64,000 nt of DNA from CAWAHD01 sp963781785 (GTDB lineage Bacteria; Planctomycetota; Planctomycetia; Isosphaerales; Isosphaeraceae): assembly GCA_963781785.1 (NCBI GenBank), contig CAWAHD010000005.1, positions 1,302,001 through 1,366,000 of the forward strand, written 5' to 3'. The notes beneath the pieces are model-generated. The model did not search any database, had not been told where the DNA came from, and worked only from the letters and a program-made list of their open reading frames with translations. Numbering within the stretch: the stretch's first letter is position 1; the number at the start of each line of letters is the position of its first letter. Both the position numbers and the translations under genes were made by a program. This document shows, one piece after another, positions 57,029-64,000 of this stretch.

Positions 57029-57497
57029 TTAATTCACGACATTGATCGGGCGGCCTTCGAGGAAGGCCGCCACGTTGGCAACCGTTGCTTCCAAGAGCCG
57101 CATCCGTGCTTCCGTCGTGGCCCAGGCGATGTGCGGCGTGATCACGCAGTTTCGCGCGCTCAGCAGCGGGTTGTCGGACCGGATCGGCTCGACTGAGACA
57201 ACGTCGAGTGCTGCCCCGGCGAGCCGGCCGCCATTGAGGGCCTCGGCCAGGTCAAGGTCGACGACCAATCCGCCCCGGGACGTATTAATCAGGAACGCCG
57301 TCGGCTTCATCCGCCCCAGGCGCTCCCGGTTAACCAGGCCGCTGGTTTGCGGCGTCATAGGGCAATGGAGTGTGACGACGTCCGAGCGGACGAAGAGATC
57401 GTCGAGCTCGCACCACTCGACCGGCAGGCCCGACTTCAGAGGGCGACGAACTGCATCGTGGGCAAGCACCTGCATGCCGAAGGCGTGAGCCAACTCG
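57029..57497 (-). pseudogene. D-2-hydroxyacid dehydrogenase, 5'-truncated
   Basis: The residues AHAFGMQVLAHDAVRRPL, TLHCPMTPQTSGLVNRE, AFLINTSRGGLVVDLDLA, GAALDVVSVEPI and VITPHIAWATTEARMRLLEA are the C-terminal half of NAD-dependent D-2-hydroxyacid dehydrogenases. The catalytic Arg, Glu and His regions are kept. The N-terminal domain and the GxGxxG dinucleotide motif are missing. The first residues of the open frame (SFPFE) are encoded by the inserted GGAAAGGACACGC element word. It is a pseudogene made by insertion or deletion at about 57497. Confidence 0.75.
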
Positions 57498-57511
57498 AAT
57501 GGAAAGGACAC

Positions 57512-57917
57512 GCATCGCGTATGGTAGACGGAGTAGCAACCGCAATTCCAACCTGTCGCAACTCAAGTGGAGAACAGGCTTTGCGCAATCAGCCACGCGT
57601 GTGATTCCGCTCTGTCTCCTCGCTCCAAAAGTGCCTGTCGTTTCTTTTGGTTGGGGGCGGACGGCGGGCTGTTGCCACGTCTCTGCCGAGCGAACGACGC
57701 TGTGGCACCCTTCGAATGAACGGCCGCAACTCGATGGGAGCGCAAACGTTGCGCAATCGGCCACGCGAGGGATCCCGCTCTGTCTCTCCACTCCAAAAGT
57801 GCCTGTCCTTTCTTTTACTCCAAAAGTGCCTGTCCTTTCTTTTTCCTGTCCTTTCTTTTTTTTCCTTTTTCTTTTTGGCAGCGTCGCTGGGGGCTGATGA
57901 CAGCCTGATCACGCGCG
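57512..57917. other. Repeat-rich intergenic stretch
   Basis: A 68-base repeat (57581-57648 and 57749-57816: TTGCGCAATC-(A/G)-GCCACGCG and then CTCCAAAAGTGCCTGTC) occurs twice, with a partial third copy and pyrimidine runs at 57817-57880. No gene was seen on either strand. Confidence 0.5.
57581..57868. repeat. 68-bp direct repeat with pyrimidine tail
   Basis: Copies at 57581-57648 and 57749-57816 differ at about 10 positions. A partial third copy (CTCCAAAAGTGCCTGTCCTT) follows at about 57818, then TTTCTTTTTTTTCC. The GTCCTTTC words relate to the element flank at the window start. Confidence 0.7.
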
Positions 57918-59024
57918 TCAGTAAGACGCCGAAAAGATCTCGCCGCCTGTTCGCGTTCCCAGTGCCCGCCAAACGTCGATGGCGATGCCATTGCGCACAA
58001 AGCGGACGGAGCCGTCGGCCATGGAAACGTTGACACCGCCGGGATGGAGACTTCCCGCCGAAAGCACGCCCGCGGTCCCGCTCGTGCAATCGGTGAGAAG
58101 AGGGTTGGGCGGCGCTCCGGCATAGAGGAGGGTGGACGTGTTCTGCCCGACCAGCCATGAACCTCCGGACGGGACGCTCCCCGGATCTCGCACAAAAGGA
58201 TGCTCGCACGTTTCAGTCCACTGCGATAGAGTGAGGTTCGACCCGTTGCCGTCCAGGTTGAGGATGTAGATCCAGTCCCGCTTCGGATCGAAGGGGCCGC
58301 CCTCGGGCGTGCCCACCAGCTTCTCGGCGAATCCCAGTGTGTTCGACAGCCCGTCGGTCACCGCTGCGGGAGCTGCGCCTCGGGTGGTGAATAGACCGCT
58401 GTCGATCCATCCCGTGGCGCAACGGCCGCAAGTGCCCGCGTTGGCACGGTAATTGATCGGACCATAAACTTGCCGCCCGGTCAGGGAGTCAGAAGGACAC
58501 AAGAACAGGTCGAGAACCACCCGCGACACGGTTTCATTCTCTGTGTAAATCCGTGAGCTCGGAATCTCTACTAATGGAACGAGAAAGTTAATCGAGTGAT
58601 ACACCGACGCCTGTTCAAGATAGGGCAGCAATGCGGTCTGTGCCGACGTGATGCTGGCGTTGACGGTGTGCGGGGGCGAGCTGTAATAGGGTAAGTACGA
58701 TCTGAGCTCAAACGGCGGAAATGAACCGACGGCGGATTGATACTCGTGCAACGCGAGCCCGAGCTGTCGCAGGTGACTCGAACAGGTGGAGCGGCGGGCC
58801 GCTTCGCGCGCCGATTGCACCGCAGGCAAGGCGATGCCCACGAGCAAACCGATGATCGCGATCACCACGAGCAGCTCGATGAGCGTAAGGCCGCGCGACT
58901 GCCTCCCGAACCGCTCATCGATGGCAACCTTGTCGTGGCCCAGAGTGCTGGCCGTCGAAGACCAAGGTCCGCAATCCCGGCCCAAGGCGGATCTCGGAGC
59001 ACGATTCACGGTGCGACCAGTCAT
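57918..59024 (-). CDS. DUF1559 pseudopilin-like protein of the C39/MauE operon
   Basis: The protein has 368 residues. A long N-terminal extension (about 44 residues) precedes the prepilin motif GLTLIELLVVIAIIGLLVGI (Glu at +5). The DUF1559 domain follows and ends with SLHPGGVNVSMADGSVRFVR. The start codon overlaps the stop of the MauE-like gene by 4 bases, so it is co-translated. An internal start nearer the leader may be used. As the last gene of the operon it could be the scaffold on which the upstream proteins act, but that is speculation. Confidence 0.85.
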   Translation of the reverse strand: MTGRTVNRAPRSALGRDCGPWSSTASTLGHDKVAIDERFGRQSRGLTLIELLVVIAIIGLLVGIALPAVQSAREAARRSTCSSHLRQLGLALHEYQSAVGSFPPFELRSYLPYYSSPPHTVNASITSAQTALLPYLEQASVYHSINFLVPLVEIPSSRIYTENETVSRVVLDLFLCPSDSLTGRQVYGPINYRANAGTCGRCATGWIDSGLFTTRGAAPAAVTDGLSNTLGFAEKLVGTPEGGPFDPKRDWIYILNLDGNGSNLTLSQWTETCEHPFVRDPGSVPSGGSWLVGQNTSTLLYAGAPPNPLLTDCTSGTAGVLSAGSLHPGGVNVSMADGSVRFVRNGIAIDVWRALGTRTGGEIFSASY

Positions 59025-59572
59025 GTCTCACCCCTAGCTTCGCGCGAACGCGCGTTCCGATCGAACAACCAACAAACGAGCGCGGCAACAGCGCAAGTCA
59101 ACAAGAGAGAAGTGGTCGCCAAGCTCTCGCCGCCGATGGTTTGGCGCTCCGCCGCCCCAAAGCAACCGCAACCGATCCGCAGCCCGCGCGCGAGTGCTGA
59201 CACCTGAGCCGCCGCAAAGATGGCTAAGAGTCCGGAGCTCAGCAGCAAGGCCCCTCCAACGAACCTCCGGGTGACGAGGGCCGCCGCCAGGATCAATTGA
59301 AGCGACGGGACGACCATCGCGACAACGACCCCAAGAATCGGTCCCGCGATCTCGTACGAGTAAACCGACGAAAGGAAGTAATATGAATTCGTGATGTGAG
59401 CCAGCCCGCTGCGCAGCCAGAAGAATGCAAGTACAATCCCGGCCAGTAACTCGAACTCGAACATCATCCGACCCACGATCGCATCGCGGCGAGCACGAGC
59501 CGCGGAAATCACCGAGCCGCGCTGCGCACCTGCGTTCTCAGGGCTGCCGCCTGGCGGGGTCAATGCGCTCAT
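59021..59572 (-). CDS. MauE/DoxX-like membrane redox protein
   Basis: The protein has 183 residues. After about 35 polar residues come four membrane helices. The pattern matches MauE: ELLAGIVLAFFWLRSGLAHI in helix 1 and GLRIGCGCFGAAERQTI in the last third. The CGCFG motif is the hallmark of the MauE/VKOR-related proteins thought to help disulfide formation. Its start lies inside the C39-rhodanese gene (35-base overlap) and its end overlaps the pseudopilin start by 4 bases, so all three are co-translated. Predicted role: redox partner for exported cysteines. Confidence 0.75.
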   Translation of the reverse strand: MSALTPPGGSPENAGAQRGSVISAARARRDAIVGRMMFEFELLAGIVLAFFWLRSGLAHITNSYYFLSSVYSYEIAGPILGVVVAMVVPSLQLILAAALVTRRFVGGALLLSSGLLAIFAAAQVSALARGLRIGCGCFGAAERQTIGGESLATTSLLLTCAVAALVCWLFDRNARSREARGET

Positions 59573-60675
59573 GCTCCTCCCACTCCATCCAGCCACCGGG
59601 ATACAGCAATATTTGCTCGAACCCATCACGGGCCAAGCTGACGGCCAACGACTCGTCGTATTCGCAAAAGCGACTCTGGCAGTATACCAGCAGCGGTCTC
59701 CCGCGAGGAATCGCTACGAGCCTCGAACGACGCTCCGCCGAATTGGCATTCACGGGGATATTGACCGCCCCGGCAAGATGCCCTTTTTGAAAGGAATCCG
59801 GATAGCGTGCATCGATGATCACGCCCTTCCGCCCATTGAGGAACCGAAGGGCGTCGTCGTAGCTTAACTTCGGGAAAAAGTGCGTGATGTTGGCCGCCGC
59901 CACGTACCTTGCGGCGGCGGGGCTGCGCAGGATTCCAGCATCGTCGGCTACGTGCAGGCCCACGCCCATCGTGAACGAACAGCACAGCAGCGTGACCAAC
60001 TGCGACAGGGCCCCCAAAGCCCGTGATCCGCCGGAACAGCGACTCTCGCCTTCCCCACCTCGTCTCCGCCGCCGCTGAACGTAATCGACCAGGCACACCA
60101 TGAGCAACGCCAGCAGAATCGCGCTGAGGTGAAAGAACCCCTCGCCGGCCTTGATCGACCAAACGCCGCTCTGCTCATCGGCGAACACCAGCGCAGTCCC
60201 GTCCCAACGCGCGAGGATATCGGAGAACGGAACGAGTTGCATCGGGCTGGGTGCGTCGAGGACGCGCGCGTTCCCGCGCTCCACGCCGCAGTAAATGACC
60301 CAGTGATCGTAACGCTTGAGCTGCCCATCACTGGCAACATGGAGAATCATCGGTTGGCGGGCACTATGCAGGCTTTCCGCGCCAAGCCCGTCATCGCATC
60401 CGCATGAGCGCCGGCGTCGATCACCGCTTGCCGCAATTCGTTGAGCGAGCTCCCCCCCACGAGGACATGTACCTCGGATGCAGGAGCGTCTCGAATGGCA
60501 CGCCCTTGCCGATCGCCTGTAGCGAGCCGTACACGCAATAGAGTCCGCAATACTCCCCGGCACCGTTCTCGCCCTCGGCCGCGCGCGCCCAGCCCGGGCC
60601 GAGGAGCAGCAAAACGAACCAATGGACAACGCCATTCCACAGGCGACCACGTTCACGACGGGTGGGAGACACCAC
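59538..60675 (-). CDS. C39-type peptidase fused to a rhodanese (frameshifted)
   Basis: The N-terminus carries a signal/membrane segment (VVHWFVLLLLGPGWARA) and then CGLYCVYGSLQAIGKGVPFE (catalytic Cys region of C39). The frame shifts near 60480 to SSLNELRQAVIDAGAHADAM and near 60360 to MILHVASDGQLKRYDHWVIY with VLDAPSP (catalytic His and Asp). Two membrane segments follow (about 60090-60140 and 59960-60010). The C-terminal rhodanese has FLNGRKGVIIDARYPDSFQK and active Cys in VYCQSRFCEYDE. The C39 domain is not linked to an ABC transporter, so it should act outside the cytoplasmic membrane. The GTG at 60675 has GGGGAGGG 7 bases upstream. Confidence 0.7.
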
Positions 60676-60788
60676 CGGGAACCCTCCCCGCACTCGGTGT
60701 AACTCAGGTACCATTTCCCTGGAGGCCGTATCGGTATATTTTGGGGGGCGGTGCCATGGGATGCCTCCGGCACGGCGCCATCTCGCGT

Positions 60789-62011
60789 TCATGCGGCGGC
60801 TCGCGAGAAACGCCGCCAGGCCAGAAAGCCCGCGGTCAGGGCCGATGCAACGGCTGCCGCCAAGACGAGCGGTCGGCGCCAGAAAGCGGTCGGACCAGGA
60901 TCGCTCACCCAGTTGGCCTTGAGCGAGGCGACAGTCGGTTTATCGTAGCCCAGAACAAGCTTGCCGCCCGACCACTTCGCGCGGATCGCCGGGGCGTTCC
61001 TGATGTGGACTCTCGTGTCCTCGGGAATCGGCACCGTCGGTTCCAGTTCCTCGGGCCTGGGGTCGAACCGGACGTGCTCCAGATTGCATTCAATGCGGAT
61101 CGCAAACTCCGAACCGCCTTCGTAGATATAACGATAATTTTGAGTGTACGCCGCGGGAGCCGCACGGCCCCCAATCCGTTGTTGTTGATAATCCACCTGT
61201 AGCTCGAATTGACGTACGGGCAGATTTGGCCGCGCCCATCGATAGTTGTGAGGCTTTTGCAGGCGCATGGGCGTCTTCCCCATGAGATCATTTCCCTCTT
61301 TCCACATCCGTGTGCGGAGCGGGGCGTAATCGGCCGCGGGATCGAGCCACAGAGTCAAAATGCCGTACGACGTGACGGCCTCGAGCACCTCGCACTGCCG
61401 CCCGTCCAGCACTCCCCCCGGGCCTTGAGACGAGACGTCTTCTGCCGTAAAATGTCGTCCATGAGGAGATTGTCTTCTGCGACATGGCCGTACAGGGCGC
61501 GCGTCTGATCCTGAAACGCGTACACGTGGGCGGCCTCCGGCTTTTCCAGGTCGGCCGTGACGTCCATGCGCACGCGCTCAGCGCTCCTCTCCGTCAGGCG
61601 CCTCTCCGCGCTCTGCTGATCGATGCCGCCGAGGCCGCGGGCGGCGAGATCGTCCCGGATGACGATGAGATAGCTGGACCCATCGAAGACGTGCTCGCGT
61701 TCGGCGTCGATGGGCGCGGGATGTGTGTAGTAGTTGAAACCCACCTCATGCACGTACAGTCTCCAGCGATCCCCTGTACGAGCGAAGGATGAGCGGAACG
61801 TCTTGGTCCACTTCCATTCCGGGAACGGCCCCCCTCTCTGGTACATCCTCTCGAGCGAGTCGAAGCGGATGGTGCGCTGTCCCTCCACGAATGCCCGGTA
61901 TCGAGCGAGCAGTTCATCAGCCCTCGGGGCCTCCTCCGCCGCGCCGACCGGGGAACTGCCGAGCAGCACGGCGATTGTACCGAACAGCAAGTGCGAGGGA
62001 GAGAACGCCAT
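60789..62011 (-). CDS. Secreted protein with C-terminal membrane anchor, LolA-like (frameshifted)
   Basis: Signal peptide: AFSPSHLLFGTIAVLLGSSP then VGAAEE. ADELLARYRAFVEGQRTIRF and RSSFARTGDRWRLYVHEVGF resemble LolA/LppX-type carrier folds. The frame breaks near 61415. The rest (LEAVTSYGILTLWLDPAADY, NYRYIYEGGSEFAIRIECNL) ends with a hydrophobic helix (RPLVLAAAVASALTAGFLAW) and basic tail. After repair the protein has about 405 residues. It sits between the Cys-rich peptide gene and the peptidase, 113 bases before the latter. Function inferred as envelope-located; the family resemblance is weak. Confidence 0.6.
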
Positions 62012-62153
62012 CTTGCTTTCCCGGTGATTGCTTGAAACTGGTTGTCCACCGAGAGGCCGCGCCGGGGCCGCTACGCCGCCTTGCCTGAACCCGAGCAAAA
62101 AACCGCTTCCAGACGCCATTCTCGCGCCTGGAAAACTTGGTAATCAACACCCT

Positions 62154-62498
62154 TTACGAGCAACTGCCCCCGCAGCTCTGGGTGCATGCTGTTGGGCACA
62201 ATTGGCCGTGACCGCAATATTCGCAATTATTTGTTGGCGCGCACTTCATCGTATTCACGTCCCCTTCAGTGCACCCAGGGAACGTTCCAGTGCAATCCGC
62301 GCCGTCCGCGGTGTCCGGGCAATCCGGGGTGCCGGTACCGTTGCAACACGCTGGCGGCCCGTTACTGCCGCCGCGGATCAAGCCGTCGGCGGCCACGACG
62401 CGAGGTCCTGCCCAGACCAGGGAGGCCGCGACTGCCAGCGAGTGAAGCGTGCCCGCCAAGTGGCTCATGTTGATTATGCGCTTTCGTCGCATGGTCAT
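62154..62498 (-). CDS. Secreted peptide with 12 cysteines
   Basis: The protein has 114 residues. Signal peptide: HLAGTLHSLAVAASLVWAGP then RVVAADG. The mature part begins LIRGGSNGPPACCNG and has 12 Cys in 65 residues (ACC, PDC, ADC, PGC, MKC, NNC, EYC, QLC, TAC, QSC, GSC). The even Cys number suggests six disulfides. LIRGG resembles the I-x-Gly-Gly cleavage site of C39 peptidases, one of which is encoded 2 genes downstream. No similarity to a named toxin or bacteriocin was recognised. Start is the ATG at 62498; an ATG at 62492 is possible. First gene of the operon. Confidence 0.65.
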   Translation of the reverse strand: MTMRRKRIINMSHLAGTLHSLAVAASLVWAGPRVVAADGLIRGGSNGPPACCNGTGTPDCPDTADGADCTGTFPGCTEGDVNTMKCAPTNNCEYCGHGQLCPTACTQSCGGSCS

Positions 62499-62532
62499 AA
62501 GCTGTTACTCCGTGTGTGGGGGGCCTGGGGAA

Positions 62533-62567
62533 ACCATCGGCACATCGGCACATCGGCACATCGGTCC
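62533..62567. repeat. Short tandem repeat CATCGGCA
   Basis: The word CATCGGCA occurs three to four times directly in tandem, about 35 bases upstream of the Cys-rich peptide gene. A regulatory role is possible but unproven. Confidence 0.5.
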
Positions 62568-62815
62568 ATGCTAGCCGCGCCCCGGCGCCGTGTCAAGCTA
62601 CACCCACCCTTTCCGAGGCGGTTGCTCTGTCCGCAAGTTCTTGGCGGTTGCGGCCTCGCGATCGGGCTCCGAGAGACGATCCCCCAGAGTCCGGCTGTTT
62701 TTCGAGGACTTTACATCGCAAGGACGTTTTTTCTTCGATTTCGACCACCGCGCGGCCGTTGAGGGTATTTATTGCGTAGTAAACACCGTGGACCGACTCC
62801 CTCGCCTCTTAAACC

Positions 62816-62945
62816 ATGGGGACAGCCTTCCGGGGGCTTCACGGGGTCAGCCTTCGGGGGCCGGGGTCAGCCTTCGGGGGCTTCACGGGGTCAGCCTTGG
62901 GGGCTTCACGGGGTCAGCCTTTGTTTTTTGTTTTCGGTCGTGCAG
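62816..62945. repeat. Inverted copy of the AGGCTGAC repeat family
   Basis: Direct units GGGGGCTTCACGGGGTCAGCCTT repeat three to four times, then CAGCCTTTGTTTTTTGTTTT and CGGTCGTGC. The reverse complement matches the words of the array at 56391-56850 (AACAAAGGCTGACACCG, GAAGCC), with CCCCG for ACACCG. The two blocks flank the peptide/peptidase region in opposite orientations. Confidence 0.7.
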
Positions 62946-63068
62946 GTATCCACCGGACGGAAACGAACGCGCGATCAAAGTCATGCTCCAGGACCAGCGG
63001 GGGATGTCAGGCGACACTAATTGTGACCCCCAGCGCGTACTGAACCCCACCTGGCGTAAGTTATGAAT

Positions 63069-63926
63069 TTATCGGTTCTTCCCGCTTGTCGCTGACCTTT
63101 TTTCGATCTTCACCTCCGTTTCGTCACGGCACCCGTCGGCGTGGGTGTTCGCCAACCTTGATCGAATCAATCCACTCTTGCGTTTTTCCCGGAGCCGGTA
63201 ACTCTCGCCGGTGATTATCAGCGTGTGGCTATGATGAAGCAACCGGTCCAGGATTGCCGTTGCCAGCACCTCATCGCCGAAGACGATCCCCCAGTCCGAA
63301 ACCCGCTGGTTGGTCGTCACCAGTAGACTCCCTTTCTCATAGCGACGATTGACCAACTGGAAAAACAGATGCGCTGCCCGACGCTCAAAGGGCAAGTAGC
63401 CCAGCTCGTCGATGATCAGCAGACGCGGCTTTGAGTACTCGGTCAATTTTTCAGCGAGGTTGCCCTCCGATTCGGCCTTTCCCAGCGTCGCCAGCAGGGC
63501 CGTGGCGGTCGTGAAGCGGGCCGTGTGGCCTTGCTCCACGACCTTGCGGCCCAGTCCCACGGCGAGGTGGGTCTTGCCAACACCAGGAGGTCCAAATATC
63601 AACACGTTCTCTCCGTGCGATAGGAAATGTCCGGTGCTGAGCTCCCGAATCAGCCGCTCATCGACCGAAGGCTGGAACGAGAAGTCGAACTCCTCGATTG
63701 TCCGAACGCACGGGAAGTGGGCGATCCTCATTGCCATCTGGACCCGCTTGCTCTCTTTGGCGTCCACCTCCCGACCCAGAATCCGCTCGAGGAACTCCAG
63801 GTAGGTCCACTGCTCCTTGGTCGCCTCCGAGAGTACTGCCGGTAGCGTCTCACGCAGGTGGGGCAATTGGAGCCGCTTCAGCGCCGAGAAGATGCGCTCC
63901 TCGTGGGGATCGATCACCGTGCTCAT
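63069..63926 (-). CDS. istB: IS21-family helper ATPase
   Basis: The protein has 285 residues, the AAA+ regulator of IS21 transposition. An N-terminal helical domain (ALKRLQLPHLRETLPAVLSE) is followed by Walker A NVLIFGPPGVGKTHLAVGLG, Walker B PRLLIIDELGYLPFERRAAH, sensor SLLVTTNQRVSDWGIVFGDE and HTLIITGESYRLREKRKSG. It directs IstA to target sites and is DNA-binding. The ATG at 63926 overlaps the istA stop (ATGA) and has GAAGGAGG upstream. Intact, so the element may be active if istA is complete. Confidence 0.92.
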   Translation of the reverse strand: MSTVIDPHEERIFSALKRLQLPHLRETLPAVLSEATKEQWTYLEFLERILGREVDAKESKRVQMAMRIAHFPCVRTIEEFDFSFQPSVDERLIRELSTGHFLSHGENVLIFGPPGVGKTHLAVGLGRKVVEQGHTARFTTATALLATLGKAESEGNLAEKLTEYSKPRLLIIDELGYLPFERRAAHLFFQLVNRRYEKGSLLVTTNQRVSDWGIVFGDEVLATAILDRLLHHSHTLIITGESYRLREKRKSGLIRSRLANTHADGCRDETEVKIEKRSATSGKNR

Positions 63927-64000
63927 GGCTGACCTCCTTCGACGAGCTCGGCGTACACGGAAAGCGGCCGGGCCAGGGGACAAGGGAGCTGCTCCGAAGT
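63923..64000 (-). CDS. istA: IS21-family transposase, C-terminal 25 residues only
   Basis: The last 25 codons read TSEQLPCPLARPLSVYAELV, then EGGQP and a stop overlapping istB by 4 bases. The main part of the DDE transposase lies beyond the window edge. Identity comes from the overlap with istB and the usual istA-istB order. Confidence 0.6.
   Translation of the reverse strand, partial: TSEQLPCPLARPLSVYAELVEGGQP

Larger units (their letters stand above)
62499..63068. other. Repeat-rich region between peptide operon and IS21 end
   Basis: The 570 bases include the tandem CATCGGCA-type repeat (62533-62567), probably promoter DNA of the peptide operon, the inverted AGGCTGAC repeat block (62816-62945) and the end of the IS21 element (from about 63005). 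No gene was seen. Confidence 0.45.
63005..64000 (-). mobile_element. IS21-family element, incomplete at the window end
   Basis: The element end is read at TGTCAGGCGACACTAATTGT (63005), followed by GACCCC, a typical IS21-type terminal sequence. istB (63069-63926) and the last 25 codons of istA (63923-64000) follow on the minus strand; the rest is beyond the window. The other terminal repeat and a target duplication cannot be seen. Confidence 0.75.

Overview
The window looks like planctomycete DNA, most probably from the Isosphaeraceae (Singulisphaera/Aquisphaera/Paludisphaera-like). This is inferred from the high GC content, two DUF1559 pseudopilin-like proteins with an FTLIELLVV-type leader, short DUF1559-associated lipoproteins, GH57/GlgA/GalT glycogen genes and many planctomycete-type membrane proteins. 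No rRNA, tRNA or CRISPR array was seen.

Layout. 1-6 kb is a mobile scrap zone. It holds a polymorphic toxin-like protein with a methyltransferase-like C-terminus and a probable immunity gene, a HigBA toxin-antitoxin module, and several decayed copies of a RAYT/IS200-like transposase. 6-14 kb holds a four-gene membrane operon ending in a wax-synthase-like MBOAT acyltransferase, a kelch/galactose-oxidase-like protein, a DUF2628 protein, and DUF202 and DUF420 membrane proteins. 14-20 kb holds an orphan RND-type adaptor, a BON-domain protein, two small envelope proteins and a single-domain response regulator. 20-25 kb is a minus-strand ABC exporter operon (ATPase, large permease, conserved TPR-like protein). 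25-32 kb carries trpG/pabA, moeA, lnt and a coiled-coil membrane protein. 32-42 kb carries a large secreted protein with carboxypeptidase-regulatory-like domains, a second secreted protein, a GH95 alpha-fucosidase and a zinc-ribbon/coiled-coil protein. 42-50 kb is a glycogen/galactose cluster (glgA, GH57, galT, GH57). 50-53 kb is a pseudopilin/lipoprotein/DUF3616 set. 53-64 kb is accessory DNA: a truncated primase-like ATPase, repeat arrays, a hydroxyacid dehydrogenase and RND pump fragment broken by repeats, a five-gene operon (12-Cys secreted peptide, C-terminally anchored secreted protein, C39 peptidase-rhodanese fusion, MauE-like redox protein, pseudopilin), and the end of an IS21 element.

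The most interesting system is the 57.9-62.5 kb operon. It puts a secreted peptide with 12 cysteines and an Ile-x-Gly-Gly motif next to a C39-type peptidase fused to a rhodanese, plus a MauE-like membrane redox protein. This suggests a periplasmic pathway that processes or forms disulfides in a Cys-rich peptide. The region is flanked by inverted copies of one repeat family.

Caution. About a dozen well-conserved genes are split by single-base indels (mostly one extra G or C), and one gene has an in-frame TGA. Neighbouring genes of up to 1208 codons are intact. The broken genes are given as whole loci with the frameshifts noted; sequencing or assembly error is at least as likely as pseudogenisation.
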